A DNA stretch of 64,000 nucleotides from Pseudomonas sp. CCC3.1. Its GTDB lineage: Bacteria; Pseudomonadota; Gammaproteobacteria; Pseudomonadales; Pseudomonadaceae. Shown piece after piece: positions 51,010-60,339 of this stretch (its first letter is position 1; each line of letters starts with the position of its first letter). The stretch covers positions 992,001 through 1,056,000 of the forward strand of contig NZ_CP133778.1 of the NCBI RefSeq assembly GCF_034347405.1, written 5' to 3'. The notes under the pieces were generated by a model that was given only the letters and a program-made list of their open reading frames with translations, did not search any database and had not been told where the DNA came from. The translations under genes and the position numbers were made by a program.

Positions 51010-52221
51010 TTACTGACGATAGGTTTTCAGAAAATTACCGATCCGTCCGATGGCCATGTCCAACTCGTCTACACGAGGCAAGGTCACAACGCGGAAGTGG
51101 TCGGGCCAAGGCCAGTTGAACGCGGTGCCCTGGACCACCAGCAGTTTTTCCGAGAGCAGCAAGTCCAGAACGAATTTTTCGTCGTTGAGGATCGGGCACA
51201 CTTTTGGGTCGATCCGTGGGAAGGCATACAGCGCGCCCATCGGCTTCACGCAACTGACGCCAGGAATGTCGTTCAGCAATTCCCAGGTGCGGTTACGCTG
51301 TTCCAGCAAGCGGCCGTTCGGCAGTACCAGGTCGTTGATGCTCTGGTAGCCGCCCAGCGCGGTCTGGATGGCGTGCTGGCTGGGCACGTTGGCACACAGG
51401 CGCATGTTGGCCAGCATGTCGATGCCTTCAATGTAGCTTTGGGCATTTTGCTTGGGGCCGGAGATCGCGATCCAGCCAGACCGGAAGCCAGCCACCCGGT
51501 ACGACTTGGACAAACCGTTGAAGGTCAGGCACAGCACGTCGGGGGCCAGGGAGGCGGTGCAAATGTGCACGGCGTCGTCGTACAGAATCTTGTCGTAGAT
51601 TTCGTCCGAGAACACCACCAGGTTGTGCTGGCGTGCCAGTTCGAGCATGCCCAGCAACACTTCCTTGGAGTACACCGCGCCCGTTGGGTTGTTCGGGTTG
51701 ATGATGACCATGGCTTTGGTGTTAGGGGTTATCTTGGCCTTGATGTCGGCCAGATCAGGCCACCAGTTGGCCTGCTCGTCACACAGGTAGTGCACCGGGT
51801 GGCCGCCGGCCAGGGTCACGGCGGCGGTCCACAACGGGTAGTCGGGTGCTGGCACCAGCACTTCGTCACCATTGTTGAGCAACGCTTGCAGCGACATCAC
51901 GATCAGTTCGGACACGCCGTTGCCCAGATAGATGTCTTCGATGCCGACACCTTCGACTTCTTTCTGCTGGTAGTACTGCATCACCGCCTTGCGGGCGCTG
52001 AACAGGCCTTTGGAGTCGCTGTAACCTTGCGCGGTCGGCAGGTTGCGGATCACGTCCTGCAGGATTTCGTCCGGCGCTTCAAAACCAAAGGGCGCCGGGT
52101 TGCCGATATTCAGCTTGAGGATGCGTTGGCCTTCCTCTTCCAGACGTTTGGCGTGCTTGAGCACTGGGCCGCGAATGTCATAACAGACGTTGGCGAGCTT
52201 GTTTGATTTGCTGACCTGCAT
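51010..52221 (-). CDS. alaA: PLP-dependent aminotransferase, AlaA type
   Basis: A 403-residue fold-type I aminotransferase closest in style to E. coli AlaA (glutamate–pyruvate transaminase), making alanine. Motifs: NIGNPAPFGFEAPDEI, the PLP-phosphate turn NGVSELI, INPNNPTGAVY, the lysine segment LTFNGLSKSYRVAGFRSGW and the substrate arginine in WPDHFRVVTLP. The ATG at 52221 gives normal length; the longer frame to 52380 is not conserved in character. It is divergent from msrB. Confidence 0.9.
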   Translation of the reverse strand: MQVSKSNKLANVCYDIRGPVLKHAKRLEEEGQRILKLNIGNPAPFGFEAPDEILQDVIRNLPTAQGYSDSKGLFSARKAVMQYYQQKEVEGVGIEDIYLGNGVSELIVMSLQALLNNGDEVLVPAPDYPLWTAAVTLAGGHPVHYLCDEQANWWPDLADIKAKITPNTKAMVIINPNNPTGAVYSKEVLLGMLELARQHNLVVFSDEIYDKILYDDAVHICTASLAPDVLCLTFNGLSKSYRVAGFRSGWIAISGPKQNAQSYIEGIDMLANMRLCANVPSQHAIQTALGGYQSINDLVLPNGRLLEQRNRTWELLNDIPGVSCVKPMGALYAFPRIDPKVCPILNDEKFVLDLLLSEKLLVVQGTAFNWPWPDHFRVVTLPRVDELDMAIGRIGNFLKTYRQ

Positions 52222-52433
52222 GGCGATGGGATCCCGAAAATGAACGATCCAGGCAAGGTGAGTACCTCGACACTGGGAAATTCTGCGTTGGCGAACGCCG
52301 CTTTGCTTCAAGAATCCGTTTGAATGCAAGTAGAGCGGGTGCCAGACTGGCGCATAACGAGGCGCAATCATACGTGCCACCCGCCCCCTGGAAAAGCCAC
52401 AGGTCGGGGTTTTTCAGTTGCAGAGGTAGAACC

Positions 52434-52829
52434 ATGGAAAAGTTGAACAAAACCCTGGACGAATGGAAGGCCATGCTCGATCCGGAGCAGTACAACGTGT
52501 GCCGTCTCAAAGGCACCGAGCGGCCGTTTTCGGGTAAGTACAACGGGACTAAAACAGAGGGCGTTTATCACTGCATTTGCTGCAATGAGCCGCTGTTTGA
52601 TTCCAGCGCCAAATTTGATTCGGGCTGCGGCTGGCCGAGCTTTTATCAGCCAATTGGCAAGAATGCGATGGTTGAAATCCGTGACGTGAGCCACGGCATG
52701 ATTCGCACCGAAGTGGTCTGCGCCAAGTGCGACGCGCATTTGGGGCATGTCTTCCCCGATGGTCCGCCGCCGACCGGGCTGCGCTACTGCATCAACTCGG
52801 TGTGCCTGGAGCTGGTGCCCCGCCCGTAA
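52434..52829 (+). CDS. msrB: peptide-methionine (R)-S-oxide reductase
   Basis: A 131-residue enzyme reducing methionine-R-sulfoxide in proteins. The two zinc-binding CxxC pairs are CICCNEP and CAKCDAHLGH. The catalytic Cys is in LRYCINSVCLEL, and GCGWPSFYQP is the substrate pocket. GCAGAGGTAGAACC precedes the ATG at 52434. gpx follows by 23 bases, forming an oxidative-damage operon. Confidence 0.95.
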   Translation: MEKLNKTLDEWKAMLDPEQYNVCRLKGTERPFSGKYNGTKTEGVYHCICCNEPLFDSSAKFDSGCGWPSFYQPIGKNAMVEIRDVSHGMIRTEVVCAKCDAHLGHVFPDGPPPTGLRYCINSVCLELVPRP

Positions 52830-52852
52830 CCTTTATCAACGAGAACACCGTC

Positions 52853-53335
52853 ATGAGCGCAAACCTGTTCGACATTCCCTGTACCACCCTCAGCGGCGAG
52901 CAAAAGACTCTGGCGGATTACGCGGGCAAGGCCGTGCTGGTGGTCAACACCGCCAGCAAGTGTGGCTTCACCCCGCAGTACAAAGGGCTTGAAGCCCTGT
53001 GGCAGCAATACAAGGATCAGGGGTTGGTGATTCTTGGTTTTCCGTGCAATCAGTTCGGCAAGCAAGAGCCGGGCGATGAAGCGGCCATTTCCGAGTTTTG
53101 CGAGTTGAACTTTGGCGTGACCTTCCCGCTGTTCAAGAAGATTGAAGTCAATGGCAGCCAGGCGCATCCGCTGTTCGTGCAACTGAAAAAGCGTGCGCCC
53201 GGGGTGCTGGGGTCGCAAGGCATTAAATGGAACTTCACCAAGTTTCTGGTCGGCCCCGACGGCAAGGTCAAACGCTATGCACCCGCCACCAAGCCTGAAG
53301 CGCTCAAGGCGGACATTGAGAAGCTGCTCAAATAA
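52853..53335 (+). CDS. glutathione peroxidase-family thiol peroxidase
   Basis: A 160-residue thioredoxin-fold peroxidase (BtuE/Gpx type) that reduces hydroperoxides. The catalytic cysteine lies in VNTASKCGFTPQYKGLE, the glutamine in FPCNQFGKQEPG, the tryptophan in IKWNFTKFLVG, and the probable resolving cysteine in EFCELNFGV. It is operonic with msrB. The start ATG at 52853 follows ACGAGAACACCGTC. Confidence 0.93.
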   Translation: MSANLFDIPCTTLSGEQKTLADYAGKAVLVVNTASKCGFTPQYKGLEALWQQYKDQGLVILGFPCNQFGKQEPGDEAAISEFCELNFGVTFPLFKKIEVNGSQAHPLFVQLKKRAPGVLGSQGIKWNFTKFLVGPDGKVKRYAPATKPEALKADIEKLLK

Positions 53336-53352
53336 ATAGGCCGTGTCTCCCC

Positions 53353-53411
53353 CTGTAGGAGCGAGCTTGCCTCGCGATCTTTTGACCTTTTAAAGGATCG
53401 CAAGACAAGCG
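53353..53411. repeat. truncated REP-B element
   Basis: CTGTAGGAGCGAGCTTGCCT is intact; the right arm stops at GATCGCAAGACAAGC and runs straight into the kinase stop codon region, so the closing GCTCCTACA is missing. Confidence 0.75.
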
Positions 53412-53412
53412 G

Positions 53413-55731
53413 TTACACCTCTTTCTTGGGCACCCAGCTATCGAGCAATGCCGCCAGCTCTTCACGTCGGAACGGTTTGGCCAGGTAGTCATTCATGCCT
53501 GCTGAGCGGCAGCGTTCACGCTCTTCGGGCATGGCGTTGGCCGTCAAGGCGACGATGGGCAAGTCGGGCCAGCGGCCGCTTTGGCGGATTTGGCGACTGG
53601 TCTCGTAGCCGTCCATCACCGGCATGTTGCAGTCCATCAGCACCAGATCAAAATCGCTCTGTTTTAATTGGCTCAGGGCTTCGCCGCCATGGGCCGCGAT
53701 CACCACATCGCAACCCAATTTGCTGAGCATGCCCTTGGCCACCAGTTGGTTGACCGGGTTGTCTTCGACCAGAAGAATGCGCGCCCGGTGCTCGACCGGT
53801 GCGCTGCTGGCAAGAACGCCTGGGTGTTCTTCGTCCTCTTTCTGGAGCAAGTGTTGCAAGGTTTGATAAAGCGCCTGCCGCGACAGTGGCCGGGCCTTTT
53901 GCAGCAGTGGAGCGAGCGCGTTGACTTGATCGCCGGGCATAAAGTTGCCGTAGGCGGTGACCAGCAAAATAGGGGCACTGATAGCCGGTCGCAGTCCAAA
54001 CAGACAGTCCGGGCAGTCGGTAATCAACAGATGAGCCTCAACACCCGCCAACGAATGGTCGAGGGAGTAGCGTTGATAGTCCAGGCCCCACAGCGGCAGG
54101 TAGCTGTTGAGCAACTCACTCAGGCCGCTGCTGGCGGCCGTCACCGCCGCCACGCGGCCCGACAGCGGCTTGGGGATGATTGCGGGGGTATGGCAGGGCA
54201 AGGGCAGCTCGGCACAGAATTGGCTGCCGAATCCGATCTCCGAGCTGATGGTCAGGCGCCCTTGCATGGCTTCACACAGGCTGCGGGTCAATGCCAGCCC
54301 CAGGCCGGTGCCACCAAACTGACGCGTAATCCCGGCCCCGGCCTGGGTGAAAGGCCTGAATATGCGAGCTTGGGCTTCCTGTGCGATACCGATGCCGGTG
54401 TCACACACTTCAATGCGCACCTGATTGTTGTGGGCGCTGAGGCGCACATCGACGCGTCCGAAGCGGGTGAATTTCAGGGCGTTGGACAGCAGGTTACTGA
54501 CAATCTGGCGCACGCGAGTCGGATCGCCCAGCACCAGCGCCGGGAAGCTCGGGTGGATCAGGCACGTCAGTTCTACGCTCGGGGCGGCATTTTGCGAGAG
54601 CAGCTTGGCCGTGTCCTCAATCAAGGTGCCGAGATCGAAGGCGATATGTTCCAGTTCTAATTGCCCGGCATCGAATTTTGACAGGTCGAGAATGTCATTC
54701 AGCAACTCGACCAATACCTTGCCCGAGTCATGGGCAATCGACAGTTGCTGGTGCTGTTCGGCATTCAGCGGGCTGTCCAGACACAGTGCGAGCATGCCCA
54801 GCAGGCCGTTCAGCGGCGTGCGTATTTCATGGCTCATGTTGGCCAGAAAGGCGGCCCGGGCCTGGGCCATCTCCAGGGCAGTGCTGCGAGCTGCTTCGAG
54901 TTCATCGTTGGACTGGCTGAGCCGGGTGTTGATCGCCTCAAGCTCTTGCGTGCGAGCCGAGACGATGTTTTCCAACTGAGCCAAATATTCGGTCAGGCGA
55001 TTTTCCGCCGCACGCCGTTGCTCTATTTCGCGGGTCACGGCGTCAAACTGCTGATTGGCGGCGTTGACCAGCACACCAATTTCGTCATCTTCATGACCCG
55101 GCGGGCAGTGGATGCGTGACGGGTTCGGGTCGCCGGGCTTGCTGGTGCTGAGTTCACGGATGACCCGCACCAAAGGGCGGGTCAGCATCACGTAAAACAG
55201 CCCCAGCAGAATGAATGTCAGCAGAAAACTGCGGACAAACCCGGTCAGCAGCGTGACTTCGGCACGTTGCAGGAATCGAGTCCCAAAGGGGTAGGTGTCC
55301 ACCTCAAGGTGCAATTCGCCCACGCTTTGTTCGGGCAGGTGATTGAAGTAGAGCCGATCGTCGAAGGTTCGCGTTTCGCCAAACAGGTAGTCACTCAATG
55401 CCCGGTAGCGTCCGCCTTCAGGCGGGTCTCGGACAAAGGCCAGGGTATTTTTATCGTTGTCGCTGATTTGCGCGCCAGTGATGGCGGGCGAGCTCAACAG
55501 GCCCATCACCAGTTCTTGTGCGAGTTCTGAGTCGAGGTTGTAGGCAATACGCGAGGCCGGATTGTGACTGATGTCCAGCAGCGATTGGATTTCTCGATTG
55601 ATGGCGGCGTTTTCACTGGCATAATCGATGCCGATTTGAAGCAGGCTGAGCACCGTCCCCAGAGCAAAACCGACCAACACTGTCAGTCTTGCTTGCTTGA
55701 AAGACAGACGATGGGTGAATTTTATGTCCAT
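53413..55731 (-). CDS. sagS: hybrid sensor histidine kinase, SagS-like
   Basis: A 772-residue inner-membrane hybrid kinase. Order: helix ~15–35, periplasmic sensor ~36–165, second helix ~170–190, HAMP-type linker, coiled coil, then HisKA with FLANMSHEIRTPLNGLLGML (phospho-His) and HATPase with NLLSNALKF and GGTGLGLALT. A degenerate receiver-like segment follows, then a C-terminal receiver with DLVLMDCNMPVMDGYETS (phospho-Asp). Domain layout, length and position by msrB/gpx match SagS, the P. aeruginosa biofilm/tolerance sensor. The gene symbol is by that correspondence. An ATG seven codons upstream (55752) is an alternative start. Confidence 0.85.
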   Translation of the reverse strand: MDIKFTHRLSFKQARLTVLVGFALGTVLSLLQIGIDYASENAAINREIQSLLDISHNPASRIAYNLDSELAQELVMGLLSSPAITGAQISDNDKNTLAFVRDPPEGGRYRALSDYLFGETRTFDDRLYFNHLPEQSVGELHLEVDTYPFGTRFLQRAEVTLLTGFVRSFLLTFILLGLFYVMLTRPLVRVIRELSTSKPGDPNPSRIHCPPGHEDDEIGVLVNAANQQFDAVTREIEQRRAAENRLTEYLAQLENIVSARTQELEAINTRLSQSNDELEAARSTALEMAQARAAFLANMSHEIRTPLNGLLGMLALCLDSPLNAEQHQQLSIAHDSGKVLVELLNDILDLSKFDAGQLELEHIAFDLGTLIEDTAKLLSQNAAPSVELTCLIHPSFPALVLGDPTRVRQIVSNLLSNALKFTRFGRVDVRLSAHNNQVRIEVCDTGIGIAQEAQARIFRPFTQAGAGITRQFGGTGLGLALTRSLCEAMQGRLTISSEIGFGSQFCAELPLPCHTPAIIPKPLSGRVAAVTAASSGLSELLNSYLPLWGLDYQRYSLDHSLAGVEAHLLITDCPDCLFGLRPAISAPILLVTAYGNFMPGDQVNALAPLLQKARPLSRQALYQTLQHLLQKEDEEHPGVLASSAPVEHRARILLVEDNPVNQLVAKGMLSKLGCDVVIAAHGGEALSQLKQSDFDLVLMDCNMPVMDGYETSRQIRQSGRWPDLPIVALTANAMPEERERCRSAGMNDYLAKPFRREELAALLDSWVPKKEV

Positions 55732-55907
55732 GGGTGCTGCACCTGTTTCCATTCCCTTACGGCGGGCAAGAATAGTCGATGTCCGGGGTAACTTGCTGGC
55801 ACACGTGCAGTTTTTTCACATAGCCCGCATGAATCACCGCATGGGCGAGCGCTGAGCGTTCGTCATGTCCAGGCGCTTATAGCTGCGTATCAGTCTGAGG
55901 AGATGAT

Positions 55908-56801
55908 GTGGATTCTAAACTGAGTGCTTTCCTGGAGCGGGCCGAAGCAGTGCTTGCGCGCCTTGAGCCCTTGTTGCCAGCGCCCCGCGAAGCGGTAGCG
56001 TGGGGCAGTTGTCTGGCCGCCCGGTGGCAGCGTGAAGGTCGTACAGGTTATTTGCTGCCGTTGGACGTCAGCCTTGAGATGCGCCTGACTGACCTGATTG
56101 GCGTCGATAATCAGCGCGATCAACTGGGGCGCAACACCAAACAGTTTCTCGACGGCCTGCCCGCTAACCATGCCTTGCTGTGGGGCTCGCGTGGCACCGG
56201 CAAGTCTTCCCTGATTCGTGCATTGCTCGCCGAGTACGCGGGCGCAGGTCTGCGGCTGATTGAAATCGAACGTGACCACCTGGCGGATCTGCCGCGTGTG
56301 GTCGAGCAACTGCAAGGTTTGCCTCAGCGTTTTGTGCTGTTTTGCGATGACTTGTCTTTTGAAGCGGGCGAGAGTGATTACCGGGTGCTGAAAAGCGTGC
56401 TCGATGGCTCGCTGGAGCAAGCGCCCGATAACGTTCTGCTCTACGCCACGTCGAACCGTCGGCACCTGGTGCCCGAAAAAGAAAGCGACAACGAGCACTG
56501 GAAGAACGTCGACGGCGAACTTCATCCCAATGAAGCCGTTGAAGACAAGATAGCCTTGTCCGACCGCTTCGGGCTGTGGTTGTCGTTTTACCCCTTTACT
56601 CAGGAGCACTTCCTGAGCGTGGTTGAACACTGGATCAACGTGCTGGCCAGCAAGGCCGGTTTGCAGTGGCAACGTGATGAGACGCTGGATATTTTGGCCG
56701 TGCGCTGGGCAACCGGGCGCGGCAATCGTAATGGCCGCTGTGCGTATCAGTTCGCGCGCTACTGGGTTGGATTGAAATTGTTGGAGCAAACGAATGATTG
56801 A
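55908..56801 (+). CDS. DUF815 family ATPase
   Basis: A 297-residue AAA+-like ATPase. Walker A is LLWGSRGTGKSSLIRALL (~residues 87–104), Walker B is RFVLFCDDLSFE, a sensor-like asparagine is in LLYATSNRRHL, and an arginine finger-like DRFGLWL follows. DUF815 proteins are small cytoplasmic ATPases of unconfirmed role. It starts with GTG at 55908 after TGAGGAGATGAT. Its last eight bases overlap the next gene, so the two are translationally coupled. Confidence 0.9.
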   Translation: MDSKLSAFLERAEAVLARLEPLLPAPREAVAWGSCLAARWQREGRTGYLLPLDVSLEMRLTDLIGVDNQRDQLGRNTKQFLDGLPANHALLWGSRGTGKSSLIRALLAEYAGAGLRLIEIERDHLADLPRVVEQLQGLPQRFVLFCDDLSFEAGESDYRVLKSVLDGSLEQAPDNVLLYATSNRRHLVPEKESDNEHWKNVDGELHPNEAVEDKIALSDRFGLWLSFYPFTQEHFLSVVEHWINVLASKAGLQWQRDETLDILAVRWATGRGNRNGRCAYQFARYWVGLKLLEQTND

Positions 56802-57276
56802 TTTAAATGCCACGGGCGCAGGCCTGGGCGGTTACACCTTGCTACAAGCGCAACTGGAGTCGTTGCTGGCCGATGAGCGGGACTTTATTGCCAACGCGGC
56901 GCAGTTTTCGGCGTTTTTGTTCAGCCAGCTTGATGACTTGAACTGGGCCGGGTTTTACCTCAATCGCAACGAGGAATTGGTGTTGGGGCCGTTTCAGGGC
57001 CAGATCGCCTGCGTGCGAATTCCTTTCGGGCGGGGTGTGTGCGGGGCGGCTGCGGCCAGCCGGCAGACCCAGCGAGTTGAAGACGTGCACGCATTCCCCG
57101 GGCACATTGCCTGCGACAGCGCCTCCAACAGTGAGTTGGTAGTGCCCTTGATCAAAGACGGTCGCCTGATCGGCGTGCTGGACCTGGACAGCCCGAGCAT
57201 CGGCAGATTCACCGAGCAGGACCAGCAGGGGGTTGAAGCGCTGGCGGCGATTTTCCTGCGCTTGAGCGAGTGTTGA
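56794..57276 (+). CDS. msrC: free methionine-(R)-sulfoxide reductase
   Basis: A 160-residue GAF-domain enzyme that reduces free (not protein-bound) methionine-R-sulfoxide. The redox cysteines fall in IACVRIPFGRGVCGAAA and HIACDSASNSELVVP, and the substrate pocket has LDLDSPSIGRF. It overlaps the DUF815 gene by eight bases. With msrB and gpx nearby it gives this region three independent peroxide/sulfoxide defence enzymes. Confidence 0.92.
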   Translation: MIDLNATGAGLGGYTLLQAQLESLLADERDFIANAAQFSAFLFSQLDDLNWAGFYLNRNEELVLGPFQGQIACVRIPFGRGVCGAAAASRQTQRVEDVHAFPGHIACDSASNSELVVPLIKDGRLIGVLDLDSPSIGRFTEQDQQGVEALAAIFLRLSEC

Positions 57277-57291
57277 GCGCCGCTTAAAGGT

Positions 57292-60243
57292 TCAATCGAC
57301 CCCCGCCTTGACCAGCAGCGCGTCGACGTTGACCGTATCGATTTGCTGCGGCTCAAGGTACTGTCGGGCGTATTGCATAAAGATTTGCTCGCGCATAAAC
57401 AGCTCAAACAGCGACGGGTCAATGTGCCCGTCGTGGCACATGCCCGCCATGATGCTCAGCGCCTCATTCAAGGTCTTGCCCCGCTTGTAGGGGCGGTCCG
57501 AGGCGGTCAGGGCTTCGAAAATATCGGCAATCGCCATCATCCGCGCCGCGAGGCTCATGTCTTCTCGGCGCAGACGTTTGGGATAACCCTTGCCATCCAT
57601 TCGCTCGTGATGCCCGCCCGCTATTTCGGCAATGTTGCCCAAGTAGTTGGGGAAGGGCAGGCGGTCGAGCATCAAAATAGTTTGCACAATGTGGTTGTTG
57701 ATGATGTAGCGCTCTTCCGAGGTCAATGTGCCGCGGGTGATGCTCAGGTTGTACAGCTCGCCGCGATTGAACTTGTACGGCGGAACATCCAGCTTGAAAC
57801 CCCAGGGATTGTCGCTGTCGATCTGTTCGGACTCGGCCCGCATGAACAGATGCTCGGGTTTATCCGCCAGCAATGATTCGGTGACTGGAAGGCTTTGGGC
57901 TTCGCGCTGGGCCTGACGTGCGTTCTCTTCCCACGACACACCCAACCGATCATCCAGGGTTCGGGTCCAGGTTTGTGCGGCGATGTTTTTCAAACGCTCC
58001 AGATCCGCTTCTGCCATGGCTTCGCCGCCGACATTACTGCGTGCCACAAAGGCAAAGTCGTCATCCAGCGCCGCCAGGCGGGCGTCACGCTGCTCAGCCA
58101 GTGGTTGATCGCTGCCACCTTGGGCGAGCGCTTGCCAGTAGTTGACCCAGGCGTCGCGCTTGAGCACCTCAAATCGCGTGCGAATTTCGTGAATGCGGTC
58201 GTAGATGGTTTCAAGTTTGGTCGCTTTATCGACTACGTACTCCGGCGTCGTGACTTTGCCGCAGTCGTGCAGCCAGGCAGCGATGTGCAGGGCTTCCCAC
58301 TCTTCATCCGTGGGGTTGTACAGCGCAAAATGCGGGTCCTGGCTTTGCTCGGCCGCCTTGGCCAGCATAAAGGTCAACTCGGGAACCCGCTGACAGTGGC
58401 CTCCGGTGTATGGACTTTTGGCGTCGATGGCCCCGGCCAGCAGTTGAATAAAGGCGTTCAGCAGTTGCTTTTGGCGCTCTTGCAGGCGCTGACTTTCAAT
58501 CGACACCGCCGCTGCGCCGGAAACAGCTTTGATAAATGCAATGCGTTCTGGACTCAGCGGTTCCTGGTCGCTGCTGGCGTCGCTGTTGTTGAGGATCAGC
58601 GCGAGCACGCCAACGGTTTCACTGTGGCGGTTGTGCAGCCGGATACCGATCACGTGAATGTTTTGACTGTCGAGCGCCTGCATCACGGGCAGCAAGTCAC
58701 CTGCCTGCTCAAGGCTGAGCGTGCACACCACGCTGTCTTGGCCTGCACTCAGCGTGCGCAGCCATGACGGCGCCTGATCGGCCTGCGGATTGATCACGCT
58801 ATGGGCCAGCGTGCTCAGATTTTGCGCTTCGCCATCAATGATCAGGCCTTTGAGTTCCAGGTCGGTGTTGTCGTTTTCCGTGAGATAGATCAACCCCGCC
58901 TGCGCCTGTCCGATCTTGATCATTTCAACCAGTACCGACTGCAGCAAGGGCTCAAACCGGGTATGTGCCGAGAGGCTGGCGGTGATTTCAAAGAAACTCG
59001 CGAGGGTTTCTTTCATTCGCTGCATCGACGCGGCCAGTTGGTCGATCTCAAGCACCGGTGATTGCTTCTGGATCGGGTAATTGAAGTCGAAGCGACGAAT
59101 CGCGTTGGCCTCTTGCACCAGCCCTTTCAAGGGTTTGACCAGCAATCGGGAGGTCAGCCAACCCAGTGGCAAGCACAACAGCAACATCGCCAGTGCCACT
59201 AGAGTGCCTTCCCAGCGCAGGCGATAAGCATCGGCCAATAACTCGTCCTCAGGCACCATCAAGGCCAATTGCAAACCGTTGGAGCCGCCATCTTCCACCT
59301 TGGCCAATGAGACGATCCACTGGCGTTGCCCGTCATCAAGACGCTGGTTCGCGTCTGCCCCTTGGTTGATCAGCAGGTTGAGGGTCGGACTGAGTGAAGT
59401 GACCTTGGCCAGTTGTGTAGAGCCTGCCCCGGTTAATAGTTTGCTGGCGTCCGGGTACGCCACCGCTTGCCCGTCGTTATCGAACAGGACGATTTGTGTG
59501 TTGGGCGTAATCAAGTGTTTGCCGAGCGTACTGGACAGCTCTGAAAGGGTCAGGTCTGCGGCAATTATGGTGTGCGCTGAGCTGCGTTTAGACAGCGTTG
59601 TACCGATTTCATCAGTGGAGAAAAACAAGTACGGGCTGGTGGTGGACTGGTTGATGCTGCTGTGGCTCGGGATAAACCAGCTACGATCACGCGGGTCATA
59701 GGTTTCATGAGGGTTGCTGTGCTGTGACAGCAATGTCAGCGACTCATCAAAAAACAGCTTTTTCGACACGGCACCTTCGGTTTGGCCTGAACGTTGAACG
59801 GACCAGGCTTCATAAGCGGCTTGCGGCGGGGCGTTTTGATGCGCTCTGCTGGCTTCATTGCGTAAAGGCCGAACCTGGAAGAAATTGCCCTGGTTATCCG
59901 CCAGGTACAGTGCTGAGAGCGCGGGGGTGTCATTGAGTGCTTGCACGAAGGGTTGCAGCAGTTCGAGGCGGGACTCGAACCGGTCTGTCGGCACGTTTGG
60001 GTGAAGTGCCAACAGATTTAGCGTGTTTCGAATCGGCTGATAGGTGTTTAGCAGATCTAACTGCACATCCTGTTCGACCTGGCTGAACAGCTTCTGGCTG
60101 CTGCCAAGGATGATGCGGGTGTTTTGCATATAGTTGAAAACACCCAGTGCGACGCCCATCAGCAGCAGCAATAACGTGAACACCACGCTGATATGTATGT
60201 GCAGCGGAAACTGACGCTTACTGGTGGGCATGTTCGAAGGCAT
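57292..60243 (-). CDS. Cache/GAF sensor HD-GYP phosphodiesterase
   Basis: A 983-residue membrane protein. Order: helix ~15–35, large periplasmic Cache-type sensor to ~330, helix ~335–360 with HAMP (PLKGLVQEANAIRRFDFNYP), GAF-like region ~420–590, then an HD-GYP domain. The HD domain shows HIAAWLHDCGKVTTPEY and later HHERMDGKGYPKRL with ADIFEALTASDRPYK, so the metal and GYP motifs are intact and c-di-GMP hydrolysis is plausible. An insert of about 130 residues separates HD from GYP, longer than in typical HD-GYPs. The ATG at 60243 has GCGGAG eight bases upstream. Confidence 0.87.
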   Translation of the reverse strand: MPSNMPTSKRQFPLHIHISVVFTLLLLLMGVALGVFNYMQNTRIILGSSQKLFSQVEQDVQLDLLNTYQPIRNTLNLLALHPNVPTDRFESRLELLQPFVQALNDTPALSALYLADNQGNFFQVRPLRNEASRAHQNAPPQAAYEAWSVQRSGQTEGAVSKKLFFDESLTLLSQHSNPHETYDPRDRSWFIPSHSSINQSTTSPYLFFSTDEIGTTLSKRSSAHTIIAADLTLSELSSTLGKHLITPNTQIVLFDNDGQAVAYPDASKLLTGAGSTQLAKVTSLSPTLNLLINQGADANQRLDDGQRQWIVSLAKVEDGGSNGLQLALMVPEDELLADAYRLRWEGTLVALAMLLLCLPLGWLTSRLLVKPLKGLVQEANAIRRFDFNYPIQKQSPVLEIDQLAASMQRMKETLASFFEITASLSAHTRFEPLLQSVLVEMIKIGQAQAGLIYLTENDNTDLELKGLIIDGEAQNLSTLAHSVINPQADQAPSWLRTLSAGQDSVVCTLSLEQAGDLLPVMQALDSQNIHVIGIRLHNRHSETVGVLALILNNSDASSDQEPLSPERIAFIKAVSGAAAVSIESQRLQERQKQLLNAFIQLLAGAIDAKSPYTGGHCQRVPELTFMLAKAAEQSQDPHFALYNPTDEEWEALHIAAWLHDCGKVTTPEYVVDKATKLETIYDRIHEIRTRFEVLKRDAWVNYWQALAQGGSDQPLAEQRDARLAALDDDFAFVARSNVGGEAMAEADLERLKNIAAQTWTRTLDDRLGVSWEENARQAQREAQSLPVTESLLADKPEHLFMRAESEQIDSDNPWGFKLDVPPYKFNRGELYNLSITRGTLTSEERYIINNHIVQTILMLDRLPFPNYLGNIAEIAGGHHERMDGKGYPKRLRREDMSLAARMMAIADIFEALTASDRPYKRGKTLNEALSIMAGMCHDGHIDPSLFELFMREQIFMQYARQYLEPQQIDTVNVDALLVKAGVD

Positions 60244-60339
60244 GGGATATCTCCGCAAGTGTCAGGGTGCCGAAGCCGGTAAGCATAGTAAGTTGTGGCC
60301 AACCTGCCCTTAAATTGGCCCTGTGGTCGGGGTAACGAT

